This document shows positions 25,562 to 34,397 of a DNA stretch of 64,000 bases, piece after piece. Each line of letters begins with the position of its first letter. Within the stretch, counting starts at the first letter, position 1. This DNA comes from Burkholderiales bacterium RIFCSPLOWO2_12_FULL_65_40 (GTDB lineage Bacteria > Pseudomonadota > Gammaproteobacteria > Burkholderiales > Burkholderiaceae_C). The translations under genes and the position numbers were made by a program. The stretch is from positions 1 to 64,000 of the forward strand of contig MESL01000011.1 of assembly GCA_001770955.1 (NCBI GenBank). The letters are read 5' to 3'. The notes under the pieces are model-generated. The model did no database searches. It was not told the origin of the DNA and saw only the letters and a program-made list of their open reading frames with translations.

Positions 25562-26275
25562 TCAGCCCGGGGGCAGCGTATCGGGTTGCGAATCGCCGCA
25601 CAGCGGCAGGTTCTGTGCAGCCACGGCAGCCGCCGTGGTCAGCAGAGCCGTCGCATACTGGAGATCGGGCAGGTGGCGTGCGGTCGTCTGCATGCGCAGC
25701 GCCACCTTGCCATCGCCCAGCATCAGCAGCAGCGGAGCCTGCACGCGTTCCGCCGGTACCCGCTCCATCAACAGGTGCGAGACCACGGCCGCATTCACCC
25801 AGCGCTGGGCATCATCGGTTCGGTCACCCACCACCGCGAACAGGCGCGAGAACGAGGTGGGCAGCTCCGGCCAGCGCAGCTCTTCATAAATGGCCAGCCA
25901 GCGCATTTCCTGTGGCAGGCTGTCGTCCACGGCCGTCTGCATGGTGTCGGTAATGGCGCCGTAGACACGCCCCTCCAGCTCCTCCTTGAGCGACCGGCTG
26001 ATCACCATCAGCGCCACTTCAGGTGCCACACGCAGGTCCGCGCGCGCACGCAGTTCCGTGCCATGGATGTAATCCCGCGCTGGCGCGCCGCTCTCCATGC
26101 GCCAAGGCTGTCCCACCGCCACGCCCCCGAGATGGAACTGTGCCGGCTCACCCTGGAAAGCGAACGACCAGCCTTGTCCCTTCGCCCACTGCGAAAGCTG
26201 CGTGGCGGTCGCAATGCTGCGGTCTGCGGCAGACGTTGCCCCCCGCGTGAACACACTCCGAAGACGTTCAAACAT
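25562..26275 (-). CDS. conserved-looking protein of unknown function
   Basis: A 237-residue soluble protein without signal peptide or membrane helix; I do not recognise a family. The N-terminal part (TATQLSQWAKGQGWSFAFQG, FHLGGVAVGQPWRMESGAPA) suggests a beta-rich domain, and the C-terminal third is helical and Ala-rich. Codon use is like the neighbours. It follows the cyclase-FHA gene on the same strand after 73 bp, so the two may be co-transcribed and functionally linked. Confidence 0.6.
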   Translation of the reverse strand: MFERLRSVFTRGATSAADRSIATATQLSQWAKGQGWSFAFQGEPAQFHLGGVAVGQPWRMESGAPARDYIHGTELRARADLRVAPEVALMVISRSLKEELEGRVYGAITDTMQTAVDDSLPQEMRWLAIYEELRWPELPTSFSRLFAVVGDRTDDAQRWVNAAVVSHLLMERVPAERVQAPLLLMLGDGKVALRMQTTARHLPDLQYATALLTTAAAVAAQNLPLCGDSQPDTLPPG

Positions 26276-26348
26276 GGCAGTCCTCCCTGTGGATCATGGA
26301 TGGCGAGCGCAACTGTTTCGGCAGACGCGGCCTGTGCGTAGGAAACAC

Positions 26349-27275
26349 TCAGCCCAGGCGCATGCTGCTGCCAGCGACACGGAAATCGACCGAGGGAGCC
26401 CCCGCTTCGAAAGGCATGCCCAGCGCAATCTGGCCGGTTCCATAGAGCCGGCAGGCGTCGCGCCGCAACGCCACCACCGCATCACCCCCTTCGTAATAAA
26501 CCCAGGTGCCAAAGCTGCTGACATCCGTCAACGTAAAGGCGCCGTTGTGCCAATCGATACGGGCATGCATGCGCGAGACACGCGGATCGGTGATGCACAG
26601 TTGCGCTGAACTGGATCGGCCCAGGTGCACCGGAACATCGGCCGATGAATAGCTCAGGCTTTCCCCTTGCCATGACAGCTGGATGGTGCCGAAAAAGGAA
26701 TCCAGCGGGGCAATCGCGCTGTGCAACCCCGCCTGCATGGTGAGCATCTCGGGGCTGTCGTTATCGCGCCATTCGGCCTGGTAGATGGTCTGCGGCTCGG
26801 ATTTCCCTCGCAGTTCAAACACGCCCAGCTTGCGAAACTGCACAGCGGGCACAACGCCCGCACCCAGCGCCGCGACATCGGTTGTCCAGATCTCCCCCGG
26901 ACCAGCGCGCTCGCACAGGCGCGAAGCAACGTTGACGGCATCGCCGTACACATCTCCGTCCACCTCCAGGACTTCCCCCGTGGCCACGCCGACGTGCATT
27001 TCCATACGGGCCACCGCGGGCCAGCGCTGTAGATGAATCTGGTGGCTGCGTTGCAGTTCGGTGGCTGCACCAACGCCCTGGGTGGCACTGCCAAACACGC
27101 CCAACACACCGTCGCCGAGCTTCTTCACGACACGCCCCCCATGGGCCAGCATGACGTCACCCATCCACTGCGTCAGCCGCATGACCGTTTCGGTCGCACG
27201 CTGATTGCCAAGCGTCTCATACAGCGGCGTACTGCCCGAGAGATCGGCAAAAACCACCGTCGACGAGGAGTTCAT
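26349..27275 (-). CDS. class III adenylate/guanylate cyclase with FHA domain
   Basis: About 308 residues. The N-terminal cyclase homology domain has VVFADLSGSTPLYE (first metal Asp), VKKLGDGVLGVFG (second metal Asp and substrate lysine) and DVYGDAVNVASRL (transition-state Asn and Arg), so it looks catalytically complete. The C-terminal FHA domain (VHLGRSSSAQLCITDPRVSR, HARIDW) would bind a phosphothreonine partner. I chose the ATG at 27275; a GTG at 27299 is also in frame. The cyclase-FHA order suggests nucleotide signalling tied to Ser/Thr phosphorylation; the partner kinase is not in the window. Confidence 0.88.
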   Translation of the reverse strand: MNSSSTVVFADLSGSTPLYETLGNQRATETVMRLTQWMGDVMLAHGGRVVKKLGDGVLGVFGSATQGVGAATELQRSHQIHLQRWPAVARMEMHVGVATGEVLEVDGDVYGDAVNVASRLCERAGPGEIWTTDVAALGAGVVPAVQFRKLGVFELRGKSEPQTIYQAEWRDNDSPEMLTMQAGLHSAIAPLDSFFGTIQLSWQGESLSYSSADVPVHLGRSSSAQLCITDPRVSRMHARIDWHNGAFTLTDVSSFGTWVYYEGGDAVVALRRDACRLYGTGQIALGMPFEAGAPSVDFRVAGSSMRLG

Positions 27276-27395
27276 GGGCGCAGTAGAACGATGGTGCACA
27301 TACGATTCAGTTTAGAGCATCTCTCCCTGAAATGCAGCAATGCAATTGCCATTCCCCCACTGCGGCGGCGCTGACAGGAGAACCCGCCCCACGTC

Positions 27396-28769
27396 TCAGG
27401 GGCCAGGCCTGCGGCGTGAGAGCACCCACTGTGCAGCCCCCCTGCCCGCACGCACGCCAGTCGACAGACATGCCGTCAGCAGATAGCCGCCAGTCGGGGC
27501 CTCCCAATCCAGCATTTCCCCGGCACAAAAAACGCCGGGTTGCGCCCGAAGCATCAAGTGCGCATCCAGCCCCTCGAAATCGACGCCGCCTGCGGTGCTG
27601 ATGGCTTCGTCCAGGGGCCTGGTGCCCACCACCGTGACAGGAACCGCCTTGATGGCATGGGCCAGCACCACCGGGTCCGCCATCTGTTCCTTGCTCAGTT
27701 GTTCGTGAAGAATTCCCATCTTGACCCCATCGATTCCCAATCGGCTCTTGAGGTGGCTGGACAGCGAGCGGGAGCCGCGCGGATGACGCACCTGCACCAG
27801 AACATGCTCGGGCGAGTGGTCAGGCAAAAGGTCGAGGAAAAATGTGGCACTGCCATGGGCCTCGATTTCGTCACGCAACAACGCTGAAACGGCATAGACG
27901 AGGCTGCCCTCGACTCCTGTCGCCGTGGCCACGAACTCCCCCTTGCGTTGGAAACTGCGCCCATCACTGGCAGTGAAGGAAATGGCGACAGATTTGAAGG
28001 GCTGTCCGGCGTGGCGCTCGACAAAATGGGGCGTCCAGCCAGTCTGCAACGCCGGGGGATGCCCCAGGATCTCTTGCAGAAACTCTCGCCGCGTCTCGCC
28101 CGCCAAAGCCTTTCGCGCCGGAACATCAAAGCCGCAATTGGACGGACGCAGGGGAGCAACCCCGATGCCACGGCCCTTCAGCAATGGCACCCAGGCGCCA
28201 TCGGAGCCCAGACGCGCCCAACTGGCCCCTCCGAGGGCCAGTACCACGGCCGTCGCCGTCACCTTCACGTTCCCGGAAGGCGCATGAAACAGGAGATCGC
28301 CCGCATCGTCCCACCCGCACCAGCGGTGGCGCATGTGCAAGCGCACTCCCATGCCGCGCAGACGCTGCAGCCAGGCACGCAGCAAGGGAGCCGCTTTCAT
28401 GTCGGCAGGAAAGACCCTGCCCGACGTACCGACGAATGTATCGACACCCAGCGCCCGCGCCCATTCGCGGATCTGGTCCGGGCCAAACTCCTGCAGCAGG
28501 GGCTGCAACTGGGGCTCGTGCCTGCCGAAGCGATGAGCGAACACATCCAGCGGCTCGGAGTGCGTCAGGTTGAGGCCTCCTTTGCCTGCCAGCAGAAACT
28601 TTCGCCCCACCGAGGGCATGGCATCGAACAGATGCACGGCCACGCCCGCACGGGCCAGTTCCTCGGCAGCCATCAGCCCTGCAGGCCCGCCCCCCACCAC
28701 GGCAACCTCGCAAGGCCATGTCTGCTGCGAAAGCATCGAATGATTCATTGGTATCGGATCCATGCCCAT
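27396..28769 (-). CDS. HI0933/BaiN-type flavoprotein (TIGR03862-like)
   Basis: A 457-residue FAD-binding protein. The N-terminus AVVGGGPAGLMAAEELA binds FAD; GRKFLLAGKGGLNLTHSEP is the diagnostic HI0933 family motif, and the C-terminus AGEMLDWEAPTGGYLLT closes the FAD site. The reaction of this group is not established (the relatives include BaiN). Several in-frame ATGs (28769, 28763, 28748, 28736) leave the start uncertain; all lie ahead of the fold. It is transcribed alone, divergent from trxA. Confidence 0.85.
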   Translation of the reverse strand: MGMDPIPMNHSMLSQQTWPCEVAVVGGGPAGLMAAEELARAGVAVHLFDAMPSVGRKFLLAGKGGLNLTHSEPLDVFAHRFGRHEPQLQPLLQEFGPDQIREWARALGVDTFVGTSGRVFPADMKAAPLLRAWLQRLRGMGVRLHMRHRWCGWDDAGDLLFHAPSGNVKVTATAVVLALGGASWARLGSDGAWVPLLKGRGIGVAPLRPSNCGFDVPARKALAGETRREFLQEILGHPPALQTGWTPHFVERHAGQPFKSVAISFTASDGRSFQRKGEFVATATGVEGSLVYAVSALLRDEIEAHGSATFFLDLLPDHSPEHVLVQVRHPRGSRSLSSHLKSRLGIDGVKMGILHEQLSKEQMADPVVLAHAIKAVPVTVVGTRPLDEAISTAGGVDFEGLDAHLMLRAQPGVFCAGEMLDWEAPTGGYLLTACLSTGVRAGRGAAQWVLSRRRPGP

Positions 28770-28844
28770 CAGGGCGTGTTATTCAGAAAAAGTCAGAAGA
28801 CCGGCCGCTGGCTGCATACGCCAATAGTGCCCTGACTCATCGAT

Positions 28845-28885
28845 TTTTGCTATGACAGCCATAGCACTGCACAGCCTTGCCCCCG
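28845..28885 (+). repeat. GCTAT-type dispersed repeat (copy 6), degenerate
   Basis: GCTATGACAGCCATAGC forms the hairpin, followed by ACTGCACAGCC; the AAGCGC tail is not recognisable. It lies between the flavoprotein gene and trxA. Confidence 0.4.
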
Positions 28886-28958
28886 TCAGGGGCAGGCCTG
28901 TTTCTGTCACAATGATTGGACTTTATACGTACACGCACAACACAAGTAAGGAAAGCGC

Positions 28959-29291
28959 ATGGCAAGCGAACTCATCAAACATCTTTCTGACGCCAGTTTT
29001 GAGGCCGACGTACTGAAATCGAGCACGCCTGTGCTGGTGGATTACTGGGCCGAATGGTGCGGCCCCTGCAAGATGATTGCCCCCATTCTCGACGAAGTGG
29101 CCGGCACCTACCAAGGCAAGCTGCAGATCGCCAAGATGAATGTGGATGAAAACCGCGAGGTTCCCGCCAAGTTCGGTATCCGCGGCATTCCGACGCTGAT
29201 GCTCTTCAAGGATGGACAGCTCGCGGCCACCAAGGTCGGCGCCATGAGCAAGGCGCAACTGACCGCTTTCATCGACCAGCAACTGGCCTGA
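28959..29291 (+). CDS. trxA: thioredoxin
   Basis: A 110-residue thioredoxin with the redox site WCGPC (C34, C37) after VDYWAE and the cis-proline loop GIPTLMLF. It reduces disulfides in the cytoplasm and is the likely electron donor for the CysH reductase in this genome. An AAGGAA ribosome binding site precedes the ATG. The gene order trxA-rho is conserved in many proteobacteria. Confidence 0.97.
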   Translation: MASELIKHLSDASFEADVLKSSTPVLVDYWAEWCGPCKMIAPILDEVAGTYQGKLQIAKMNVDENREVPAKFGIRGIPTLMLFKDGQLAATKVGAMSKAQLTAFIDQQLA

Positions 29292-29378
29292 GAATCGCCG
29301 GACAGTGCCCAACGACCCTGCTCCGTACGTTTGGCGGAGCCGGTCAGGCGCCCCCGGTGGGTACTGAGGCGAAACCTC

Positions 29379-29421
29379 GTTGGCAACCCCTGGGCCGGGG
29401 CAACGCGCCAACCCCTTTTTT
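29379..29421 (+). terminator. intrinsic terminator after trxA
   Basis: GTTGGC (29379-29384) pairs with GCCAAC (29407-29412) and, inside, CCCC (29387-29390) with GGGG (29397-29400). Six T's (29416-29421) follow. Smaller hairpins precede it (GCTCCG/CGGAGC at 29320-29340, GAGG-CGAAA-CCTC), so the trxA-rho gap of 273 bp is mostly structured RNA. Confidence 0.7.
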
Positions 29422-29564
29422 CCTGTCATAATTCAGCCGGATCGCTGGCCAACCCGCATGTTGCCAGCCTGAGATCCCCAGGCAAGCCAAGGCTGCAAAC
29501 AGCAGTCTGATCGGCAGTCACTGCATCCCCCAGATTCATACCCGCTCCGCCCAGGAGTTACTCC

Positions 29565-30827
29565 ATGCACCTCAACGAACTCAAGGCACTTCACGTGTCT
29601 GAAGTCCTCAAGCAAGCCGAAGAACTCGAAATCGAAAACACCGGCCGCATGCGCAAGCAGGAACTGATGTTTGCGATCATCAAGAAGCGTGCGAAGACCG
29701 GGGAACAAATCATTGCCGACGGCGTGCTGGAAATTCTGCCCGACGGTTTCGGCTTCCTGCGCAGCCCCGACACGAGCTTCACCGCCAGCACGGACGATAT
29801 CTACATCAGTCCCAGCCAGGTGCGTCGTTTCAACCTGCACACCGGCGACATGATCGAAGGTGAAGTCCGTACACCGAAAGACGGTGAACGTTACTTCGCA
29901 CTGAACAAGCTCGACTCCGTCAACGGCGGCCCGCCGGAGCAGAACAAGCACAAGGTGATGTTCGAGAACCTCACGCCGCTGTTCCCCAAGGAACACATGC
30001 GGCTTGAGCGTGACATCAAGAGCGAAGAGAACATCACCGGCCGCATCATCGACATCATTGCTCCCATCGGCCGTGGCCAGCGCGCGCTGATCGTTGCGCC
30101 CCCCAAGAGCGGCAAGACGGTGATGATGCAGCACATCGCCCACGCCATCACGGCCAACAACCCCGACGTGCACCTGATGGTGCTGCTGGTGGACGAACGC
30201 CCTGAAGAAGTGACGGAAATGCAGCGCACCGTCAAGGGCGAAATCATTGCCTCGACCTTTGATGAGCCAGCCGCGCGCCACGTACATGTGGCCGAGATGG
30301 TGATCGAGCGCGCCAAGCGTCTGGTCGAATTGAAGAAGGACGTGGTGATCCTGCTGGATTCCATCACCCGCCTGGCCCGCGCCTACAACAACGTCGTGCC
30401 GTCCAGCGGCAAGGTGCTGTCGGGCGGAGTGGACGCAGCAGCGCTGCAACGCCCCAAGCGGTTCTTTGGCGCGGCGCGCAAGGTGGAAGAAGGCGGCTCG
30501 CTCACCATCATCGCCACGGCGCTGGTCGATACCGGCAGCCGCATGGACGAAGTAATCTTTGAAGAATTCAAGGGCACTGGCAACTGCGAAATCCACCTGA
30601 ACCGCCGCCTGTACGAAAAGCGCGTGTTCCCCGCCATCGAACTCAACAAGAGCGGCACACGCCGCGAGGAACTGCTGCTGGCACCCGAGATCCTGCAGAA
30701 GACCCGCATCCTGCGCCAGTTCATGTACAACATGGACGAAATCGAGTCCATGGAACTCATGATCAAGAACATGAAAGCCACCAAGAGCAACGTCGAATTC
30801 TTCGACATGATGCGCCGTGGTGGCTGA
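29565..30827 (+). CDS. rho: transcription termination factor Rho
   Basis: A 420-residue hexameric RNA helicase that ends transcription. The N-terminal domain starts [20 protein letters not shown]; the cold-shock-like primary RNA site has [10 protein letters not shown]; the Walker A motif is APPKSGKT, the Walker B region is [16 protein letters not shown], and the Q/R loops follow ([20 protein letters not shown]). An AGGAG ribosome binding site is visible 9 bp before the ATG. Full length. Confidence 0.98.
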   Translation: MHLNELKALHVSEVLKQAEELEIENTGRMRKQELMFAIIKKRAKTGEQIIADGVLEILPDGFGFLRSPDTSFTASTDDIYISPSQVRRFNLHTGDMIEGEVRTPKDGERYFALNKLDSVNGGPPEQNKHKVMFENLTPLFPKEHMRLERDIKSEENITGRIIDIIAPIGRGQRALIVAPPKSGKTVMMQHIAHAITANNPDVHLMVLLVDERPEEVTEMQRTVKGEIIASTFDEPAARHVHVAEMVIERAKRLVELKKDVVILLDSITRLARAYNNVVPSSGKVLSGGVDAAALQRPKRFFGAARKVEEGGSLTIIATALVDTGSRMDEVIFEEFKGTGNCEIHLNRRLYEKRVFPAIELNKSGTRREELLLAPEILQKTRILRQFMYNMDEIESMELMIKNMKATKSNVEFFDMMRRGG

Positions 30828-30929
30828 TGGCCCCGTTCGTGCGATAATCTAGGGCTTTTCGCGAAAAGTGCTGTGGCAAATAGGTGCTGCAGTGGCTGCC
30901 GCAGTTGATACACACCAGAAGGATTCGCC

Positions 30930-31187
30930 ATGAAAGAAGGCATTCACCCCAACTACCGCGAAGTTTGCTTCCAGGACATGTCCAACGGCTTCAAGTTCGT
31001 CACGCGTTCGTGCGTGAACGCCAAGGAAATGATCAAGATGGAAGACGGCCGCGAACTGCCGCTGTTCAAGCTGGACACCACCAGCGAATCGCACCCCTTC
31101 TACACCGGCACGCAAAAGTCGGTGGACAACATGGGTGGCCGCGTGGAGCGCTTCCGCAACCGCTTCGGCAAGACCGCTGCCAAGTAA
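30930..31187 (+). CDS. rpmE2: 50S ribosomal protein L31 type B
   Basis: An 85-residue ribosomal protein. It has the type-B sequence ([40 protein letters not shown]) and lacks the paired CxxC zinc ligands of type A L31. Type B forms replace the zinc form under zinc shortage in bacteria that own both; whether a type-A gene exists elsewhere cannot be seen. A perfect palindrome CTTTTCGCGAAAAG lies at 30855-30868, between rho and this gene, near a GATAATCT -10-like sequence. Confidence 0.96.
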   Translation: MKEGIHPNYREVCFQDMSNGFKFVTRSCVNAKEMIKMEDGRELPLFKLDTTSESHPFYTGTQKSVDNMGGRVERFRNRFGKTAAK

Positions 31188-31206
31188 GCCAGCGTCTTTC
31201 CGCGAC

Positions 31207-31237
31207 AAGGCAGCCCGGGCGACCGTGCTGCCTTTTT
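31207..31237 (+). terminator. intrinsic terminator after rpmE2
   Basis: AAGGCAGC (31207-31214) pairs perfectly with GCTGCCTT (31227-31234), with a 12-nt loop, and the right arm runs into a TTTTTGTTTG tract. 20 bp after the stop codon. Confidence 0.85.
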
Positions 31238-31340
31238 GTTTGTGTTCAACCCAGAGAGCCCCTGGCCACATCTCCGACGCTGGTCAGGGGCCATCTGGCG
31301 TTAATCTCGACGTCCAGCTCCCCACCATTTCTGCTGCCGC

Positions 31341-33050
31341 GTGAACCAGCCTACACCCGCCATCGTTCCCCAGAGTGCTGTACGCCCCCTGCCCCGCTGG
31401 GCGTTGTGGCTGCTGTGCGTCGCCTACATTGTTCCAGGCTTTGTCGGACGAGATCCCTGGCGCGGCGCCGATATGACGGCGTTTGGCTATATGCTGGAAC
31501 TGGCCCAGGGCCACACCCCCTGGCTCTCGCCGCTGCTCGGCGGCATGCCGCCGGAAACAGATGGCCTTCTGCCTTACTGGCTGGGTGCATGGGCCATACA
31601 GATTGCGTCCCCCCTCCTGTCTGCGGAACTCGCCGTCCGGTTTCCGTTTGCCCTGCTGCTGGTGCTCACCCTGCTGCTCACCTGGCATGGCATTTCCCAC
31701 CTGGCACGCAGCCCGGGCGCGCAGCCCGTGGCCTTTGCCTTTGGAGGGGAGGCGCAACCCGCGGACTATGCACGGGCCATGGCCGATGGGGGGCTCCTCG
31801 CACTGATGGCCTGCCTGGGGCTGGCACAGCCCACCCATGAAACCACGTCGTATCTGACCCAGTTGTGCTGCACCACCCTGGTGTTTTATGCCCTGGCGGC
31901 ATCCCCACACCGCAAGGCGATACCCTTGCTGGCCTTGCTCGCAGGACTCGTCGGGCTGGTCCTCAGTGGGGCGCCTGCACTTGCGCTGCTCTACGGCCTG
32001 GGCGGAGCCACGCTGTGCCTGTGGTGCCCCACAGAAGACACGGACGCCCGGCGGCGTGCACGCGCCTTTGCCCTGAAGGTGGCGCTGCTCACACTGGTGG
32101 CCGCTGCCCTGGCCTGGCAACTCGATCTCTGGCGATGGCGCCTGGCCTGGCCACAGGAGAACGGCAAGGAGTGGGCCAGCCTGGCTCGCCTGCTGGTGTG
32201 GTTCACCTGGCCCGCCTGGCCCCTGGCCCTGTGGACGGTATGGCGTTGGCGCAGACAAATCCTGAACCGTCACGTGCATCGCCATCTGGTGCTGCCCTTG
32301 TGGTTTGTGCTGGTTTCGGTGGTCGCCGCCCTGGGTACGCTGCCCTCGGATCGGGCCTTGCTGCTGGGTCTTCCTGCCCTGGCGGCGCTGGCGGCATTTG
32401 CGCTGCCCACGTTGCGCCGCAGCATGTCGGCCCTGATCGACTGGTTCACACTGCTGTTCTTCTCGATTTCTGCCATCGCCATCTGGGTGATCTGGATCTC
32501 CACCCAGACCGGCTTTCCCGCCAAACCCGCCGCCAACGTGGCCAAGCTGGCGCGCGGCTTCGAGCCCGAGTTTTCCGGCCTCGCACTGACCATCGCCCTG
32601 CTGGCCAGTGCGGCCTGGTGCGCACTGGTCGGGTGGCGTGCAGGGCGACACCGCAAGGCCATCTGGAAAAGTCTGGTCTTGCCCGCTTCGGGGGCCACGC
32701 TGAGCTGGCTGCTGCTGATGACACTCTGGCTCCCGATGTTGAACTACGCTCGCAGCGACGCCCCCCAGGTGGGCGCCATCGTGGCTGCTGCAGGCAACCC
32801 CACCTGCATGCACATGCACGGGCTGAGCCGCGGGCAGGTGGCAGCCCTGCACTACCATGGTTCCCTGCGCCTTCTGCCGCTGTCTGACCCTCCCCTGTGC
32901 CCATGGCTGCTGGTGGCACCGCCAAGCGAAACCGAGCGGCACGCGAAAGAGCCGGCACCCGATCTGACCCCATGGAGCCTGCATACCGTGCAGGGACGCC
33001 CGACGGAAAAAACCGACACCCTGGCGCTGTACCGCCACAACGCACCCTGA
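31341..33050 (+). CDS. polytopic membrane protein, GT-C/ArnT-like glycosyltransferase candidate
   Basis: A 569-residue protein from a GTG start, with about 11-12 membrane helices. The motif GRDPWRGADMTAFGYML after the first helix resembles the first extracytoplasmic loop of GT-39/PMT and ArnT-type transferases, where an acidic residue is catalytic. The C-terminal ~120 residues are mostly non-membrane (periplasmic). These enzymes use lipid-linked sugars to modify lipid A or proteins; neither donor nor acceptor can be deduced. It abuts the MATE exporter gene with no gap (TGA directly followed by ATG). Confidence 0.65.
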   Translation: MNQPTPAIVPQSAVRPLPRWALWLLCVAYIVPGFVGRDPWRGADMTAFGYMLELAQGHTPWLSPLLGGMPPETDGLLPYWLGAWAIQIASPLLSAELAVRFPFALLLVLTLLLTWHGISHLARSPGAQPVAFAFGGEAQPADYARAMADGGLLALMACLGLAQPTHETTSYLTQLCCTTLVFYALAASPHRKAIPLLALLAGLVGLVLSGAPALALLYGLGGATLCLWCPTEDTDARRRARAFALKVALLTLVAAALAWQLDLWRWRLAWPQENGKEWASLARLLVWFTWPAWPLALWTVWRWRRQILNRHVHRHLVLPLWFVLVSVVAALGTLPSDRALLLGLPALAALAAFALPTLRRSMSALIDWFTLLFFSISAIAIWVIWISTQTGFPAKPAANVAKLARGFEPEFSGLALTIALLASAAWCALVGWRAGRHRKAIWKSLVLPASGATLSWLLLMTLWLPMLNYARSDAPQVGAIVAAAGNPTCMHMHGLSRGQVAALHYHGSLRLLPLSDPPLCPWLLVAPPSETERHAKEPAPDLTPWSLHTVQGRPTEKTDTLALYRHNAP

Positions 33051-34397
33051 ATGTCGGAACAATCCACCATCACGCGCCACGCACTCACCGTTCTGGCGGG
33101 ACAACTGGCCGTCATGGCGTACGGCGTGACGGACACCATCGTGGCCGGGCGCCATGCCGAAGCATCGCTGGCCGCGCTGTCCGTGGGTTCTGCCATCTTC
33201 ATCAGCGTATACGTCGCCCTCATGGGAGTGCTGCAGGCGCTCTTGCCGGTCTGGGCAGAACAGCGTGGCAGCCAGGACTGGGCCGGCATTGGACGCTCCT
33301 TCCGCCAAGCCCTCTACCTGTGTGCGTTCACATCGCTGCTGGGCATGGCGGCCCTGTCGTGCCCGAATGCCGTTCTGGAGTGGACGGACGTTCCTGCGGA
33401 TTTGCGGGCCATGGTGAACCAGTACCTTGGCGTGCTCGCACTGGCGCTGCCGCCCGCCTTGCTGTTCCGCATGTACAGCACCCTCAATCAGGCGCTGGGC
33501 CGCCCGCAACTGGTGACCTGGCTCCAGGTCGCGGGCTTGTTCGTCAAGATTCCACTGTCGGTATGGTTCACCTTTGGCGGAGCTGGCCTGCCCGCCATGG
33601 GGGTGGTGGGCTGCGCCTGGGCCACGCTGGTGGTGAACTACACCCAGTGCGGCCTGGCGCTGTGGCTGCTGCGCACGCAGGACATTTATGCCCCTCTGCA
33701 CTTCTGGCACCGCATGGAACGGCCCGACTGGAAGCAGATGGGCCGCTTTGCACGACTGGGCGTCCCGGCCGCGCTGGCCATCACCGTGGAGGTCACCTCG
33801 TTCACGCTGATGGCTCTTTTCATCGCCCGCCAAGGCACCCTGGCCGCAGCGGGCCACCAGATTGCCGCAAACATCGCGGCCGTGCTCTACATGGTGCCGC
33901 TGTCTTTCGCCATTGCCACCAGCGCCCGCGTGAGCTACTGGCGTGGCGCCGGCAACGAAATGCGCGCACGGCAAGCGGTTTTAACGGGTTTTTGGGTCTC
34001 TTCCTTTGCCAGTATTGCGCTAGCAGCTATTTTATTTATAGCAAAATCGCGGATTGCCAGCGTGTACTCCCAGCAGACTGAAGTGGTGCTGCTCACCGCT
34101 GGCCTGCTGGCATGGGTCGCCGCCTACCATCTGGTCGACGCGGTGCAGATTCTCTGCATCTTTCTGTTGCGCTGCTACCGCATCACCCTGGCGCCCCTGG
34201 TGGTGTATGGCTGCATGCTCTGGGGCCTGGGTCTGGGCGGCGGTTACTGGATGGCCTACCACGGCCTCGGCCCCCTCGCCCCCCTGCGATCTCCCACGCC
34301 GTTCTGGGCCGCCAGTTCTGCTGCACTGGGCGTGACCGCCGCAGTCTTTGCCTGGATGCTGGCGCGATCCCTCAAAGCCGCGCAGCGCCAGCGCTGA
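33051..34397 (+). CDS. MATE family efflux transporter
   Basis: A 448-residue exporter with twelve predicted helices in two homologous halves. Half one has VTDTIVAGRHAEASLAALSVG and a LPALLFRMYSTLNQALGRP-like segment; half two contains AAGHQIAANIAAVLYMVPLS, a typical MATE motif. These pumps export drugs or lipid-linked substrates using H+ or Na+. Residues ~318-334 (ASIALAAILFIAKSRIA) in a membrane helix are encoded by a dispersed repeat. The last 26 bp overlap the convergent phoR gene. Confidence 0.92.
   Translation: MSEQSTITRHALTVLAGQLAVMAYGVTDTIVAGRHAEASLAALSVGSAIFISVYVALMGVLQALLPVWAEQRGSQDWAGIGRSFRQALYLCAFTSLLGMAALSCPNAVLEWTDVPADLRAMVNQYLGVLALALPPALLFRMYSTLNQALGRPQLVTWLQVAGLFVKIPLSVWFTFGGAGLPAMGVVGCAWATLVVNYTQCGLALWLLRTQDIYAPLHFWHRMERPDWKQMGRFARLGVPAALAITVEVTSFTLMALFIARQGTLAAAGHQIAANIAAVLYMVPLSFAIATSARVSYWRGAGNEMRARQAVLTGFWVSSFASIALAAILFIAKSRIASVYSQQTEVVLLTAGLLAWVAAYHLVDAVQILCIFLLRCYRITLAPLVVYGCMLWGLGLGGGYWMAYHGLGPLAPLRSPTPFWAASSAALGVTAAVFAWMLARSLKAAQRQR
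34005..34050 (-). repeat. GCTAT-type dispersed repeat (copy 7), inside the MATE gene
   Basis: Minus strand: GCTATAAATAAAATAGC hairpin, then TGCTAGCGCAATACTGGC. The TGCTAGCGC core is perfect. On the plus strand it is read as a hydrophobic helix of the transporter. The surrounding bases are clearly AT-richer than the gene. Confidence 0.75.

Noticed and set aside
31284-33974. 896-codon minus-strand frame opposite the GT-C-like and MATE genes
   Set aside because: Gln/Gly/His-rich antisense sequence crossing two adjacent real genes; the plus-strand proteins have regular membrane helices.
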